A stretch of 64,000 bases of DNA from an uncultured Sphingomonadaceae bacterium (lineage in GTDB: Bacteria; Pseudomonadota; Alphaproteobacteria; Sphingomonadales; Sphingomonadaceae), in the NCBI GenBank assembly GCA_947497315.1, contig CANMFX010000001.1:496001-560000 (forward strand), written 5' to 3'. Below are positions 62,541 through 64,000 of the stretch, one piece after another; position 1 is the first letter of the stretch; every line of letters begins with the position of its first letter. Under the pieces are notes generated by a model that saw nothing but the letters and a program-made list of their open reading frames with translations, was not told the DNA's origin and made no database searches. A program made the translations under genes and the position numbers.

Positions 62541-63539
62541 TCAGGCGATCATCCGTTCGATAAACCAATAGGTGGCGATGATGCCGATGGCATAGGAGGT
62601 CGCTGTCTTGGCGGGTTGTAGCCATGATTGCTGAAAGCGGCGGATCAAAGCCAACACAGCAAAGGCAATCGCAACGATGATCAACTGTCCGATTTCGACA
62701 CCCAGATTGAATGTGAGCAGCGCCATTGGCACATCATCCTGCGGCAATCCGATTTCAGCCAACGCGCCTGCAAAACCAAAGCCGTGGAGCAAACCGAAGA
62801 GGAAGGCGACGATCCACGGGAAGCGTTCCGACAGACGCGGCCCGTGGGTTTCATCATCCCTTTGTGCTTTGACGATTTCAACCGTGAGGAAAATAATCGA
62901 CAGGGCAATTATCGCCTCGACGGGCTGCGAGGGCAGGGACAGATAGCCCAGTGTGGAGCCGATCAGGGTGATGCTGTGTGCAATGGTAAAAGCGGTCACC
63001 GTTTTGGCGACCAGCCAGCCGCCTTTCAGCAAAAGGACAAGCGCCAGCACGAATAGCAGATGATCAAAACCGAACACAATATGCTCAATCCCGATGACGG
63101 TATAGGTCCATGCGACATTGGCGATCGCTTCCTCCCGAACGATTGTGGCAATCGGTGCATCGGGTGTCAGGCGCAATGTTTGCGTTTCTTCATCAAGCGG
63201 TGCGATCCGCACCAGCGCATCAGTTGTGGCGAGTTCCAGTCCTTTAAGGCCAATGGACTGCCCGGCAAGGGAGCCGGAACATTTTAATGTTTGGCGGGTC
63301 AATATATTGGATGCGGCAAAGCGCCGTTCGGCTTCGCCAACGGGTGTACAGGATTCAGGAATTATCACGTCCCCCGTACGGCCCAATCGGGAGCGCGCGG
63401 ACGCTTTCCACAGCACGGACCACTCGCCTTGAGATATCTGGTTCAGCTCCACATAAGCGGGGCGCAGTTCATCGGCATGGGCGTGAGATGCCCAAAACAG
63501 GCCGACGAAACAGACAAGAGCGAGCAGGCAGGTCTTCAT
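62541..63539 (-). CDS. HupE/UreJ family membrane protein
   Basis: A 332-residue protein with a signal peptide (1-22, SHAHA), a periplasmic domain (about 23-140) and some six membrane helices. The family's histidine motifs are GIEHIVFGFDHLLFV, FTIAHSITLIG and LLHGFGFAGAL. Classic HupE/UreJ proteins move nickel or cobalt, but this long form with a periplasmic domain has no proven substrate. It overlaps the peptidyl-prolyl isomerase gene by 4 bp and ends 6 bp from the DUF6768-like stop. Confidence 0.88.
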   Translation of the reverse strand: MKTCLLALVCFVGLFWASHAHADELRPAYVELNQISQGEWSVLWKASARSRLGRTGDVIIPESCTPVGEAERRFAASNILTRQTLKCSGSLAGQSIGLKGLELATTDALVRIAPLDEETQTLRLTPDAPIATIVREEAIANVAWTYTVIGIEHIVFGFDHLLFVLALVLLLKGGWLVAKTVTAFTIAHSITLIGSTLGYLSLPSQPVEAIIALSIIFLTVEIVKAQRDDETHGPRLSERFPWIVAFLFGLLHGFGFAGALAEIGLPQDDVPMALLTFNLGVEIGQLIIVAIAFAVLALIRRFQQSWLQPAKTATSYAIGIIATYWFIERMIA

Positions 63540-64000
63540 TCCCGGCCAGAAACTTTAATATCATATTGCTTGCGATATTTTCCGAAGGCAGCTTCCTCCA
63601 AACGGGCTGTTTGTGCGGCCTGCCAATCATTGGTGACTGATTTTCGAACATCTTCCAGCGCCGGTGCTTTGCCGGGTATTTTCGCGGTAACTTTTACGAA
63701 ATGTTGCCCAAATCCTGACTCCACCGGCCCCTGCCACTGACCAACGGGCAGGGTGCTAAGCTTTGCCGCGAACCTTTCTCCAAACTGGCGCGTAATTTGA
63801 GAAGCTTCCGTCTGTACCAGTTTGGCGGGGAGCGAAATGGGCTGTCTGATTGTGTTGGGCTCTACGGTTCCTTGATTCAAGTCATCCAGCTGGGCCAAAG
63901 TAGAGGGCTCCGGATCCTGGCCGAGATAGACCTGTTCGAGGTCATAAACTGAGGACAGAGCATATTTGTCAGGATGGTCATCCAGCCATTTCTGCAACAA
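63536..64000 (-). CDS. Peptidyl-prolyl cis-trans isomerase (parvulin type), N-terminus missing
   Basis: The last 154 residues of a parvulin-type isomerase; the gene runs past the window edge, and the TTG at 64000 is not a real start. The segment FGERFAAKLSTLPVGQWQGPV, then SGFGQHFVKVT, is the C-terminal half of the rotamase domain, followed by a helical end (DVRKSVTNDWQAAQTARLEE). Such proteins are usually periplasmic or membrane-anchored folding helpers. Overlap with the HupE-like gene shows an operon. Confidence 0.87.
   Translation of the reverse strand: MLQKWLDDHPDKYALSSVYDLEQVYLGQDPEPSTLAQLDDLNQGTVEPNTIRQPISLPAKLVQTEASQITRQFGERFAAKLSTLPVGQWQGPVESGFGQHFVKVTAKIPGKAPALEDVRKSVTNDWQAAQTARLEEAAFGKYRKQYDIKVSGRE

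Overview
The window is a chromosomal segment of an alphaproteobacterium, almost certainly a member of the order Sphingomonadales (Sphingorhabdus/Sphingopyxis-like). The pointers are the MmcB, DUF1491, DUF6489-like and DUF6768-like genes, HemJ as the protoporphyrinogen oxidase, a GTTC-N7-GTTC LexA box, an Atu-type carboxylase cluster, and the alphaproteobacterial origin gene order. No tRNA, rRNA, insertion sequence, prophage or CRISPR array was seen.

Replication origin and partition region (about 3-25 kb). The 302-bp gap between the PPDK/PEPS regulatory gene and hemE (12815-13116) carries two perfect and two one-mismatch DnaA boxes, a nested inverted repeat, GANTC sites and an AT-rich tract, and is the candidate oriC. 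Genes to its left run almost entirely leftwards (maf, aroE, coaE, dnaQ, hpf, ptsN, a thioesterase, DUF1491, a SleB-type hydrolase, mmcB, SCO1/YcgN/YgjP). Genes to its right run mostly rightwards (hemE, hemJ, rho, terC-like, mnmE, mnmG, rsmG, parA, parB). Three 16-bp parS sites lie at 20344, 22347 and 22859, two of them inside rsmG.

Surface structure locus (25-29.4 kb). A DUF4402 secreted protein, a PapD-like chaperone and a 918-residue usher-like outer-membrane protein form an apparent non-canonical chaperone-usher locus.

Acyl-CoA catabolism (32.4-49.2 kb). A tight leftward operon (AtuA-like protein, biotin-dependent carboxylase beta, enoyl-CoA hydratase, carboxylase alpha, nitronate-monooxygenase-like protein, CaiB/BaiF transferase, TIGR03084 protein, acyl-CoA synthetase) faces a TetR regulator. 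A FadJ-like protein, a thiolase and an acyl-CoA dehydrogenase follow. The set resembles the acyclic terpene (citronellol/geraniol) utilisation pathway.

Right part (49.4-64 kb). It holds an FMN reductase, a sugar-nucleotide epimerase, a purine-salvage pair (adenine/adenosine deaminase and phosphoribosyltransferase), a GST, a TonB-dependent receptor coupled to a beta-propeller phytase behind a possible Pho box, and a small SDR/NmrA/amidohydrolase cluster. It ends with an ECF sigma factor and its DUF6768-like membrane partner, a HupE/UreJ protein and a truncated peptidyl-prolyl isomerase. The window edges cut a small secreted protein gene (left) and the isomerase gene (right).
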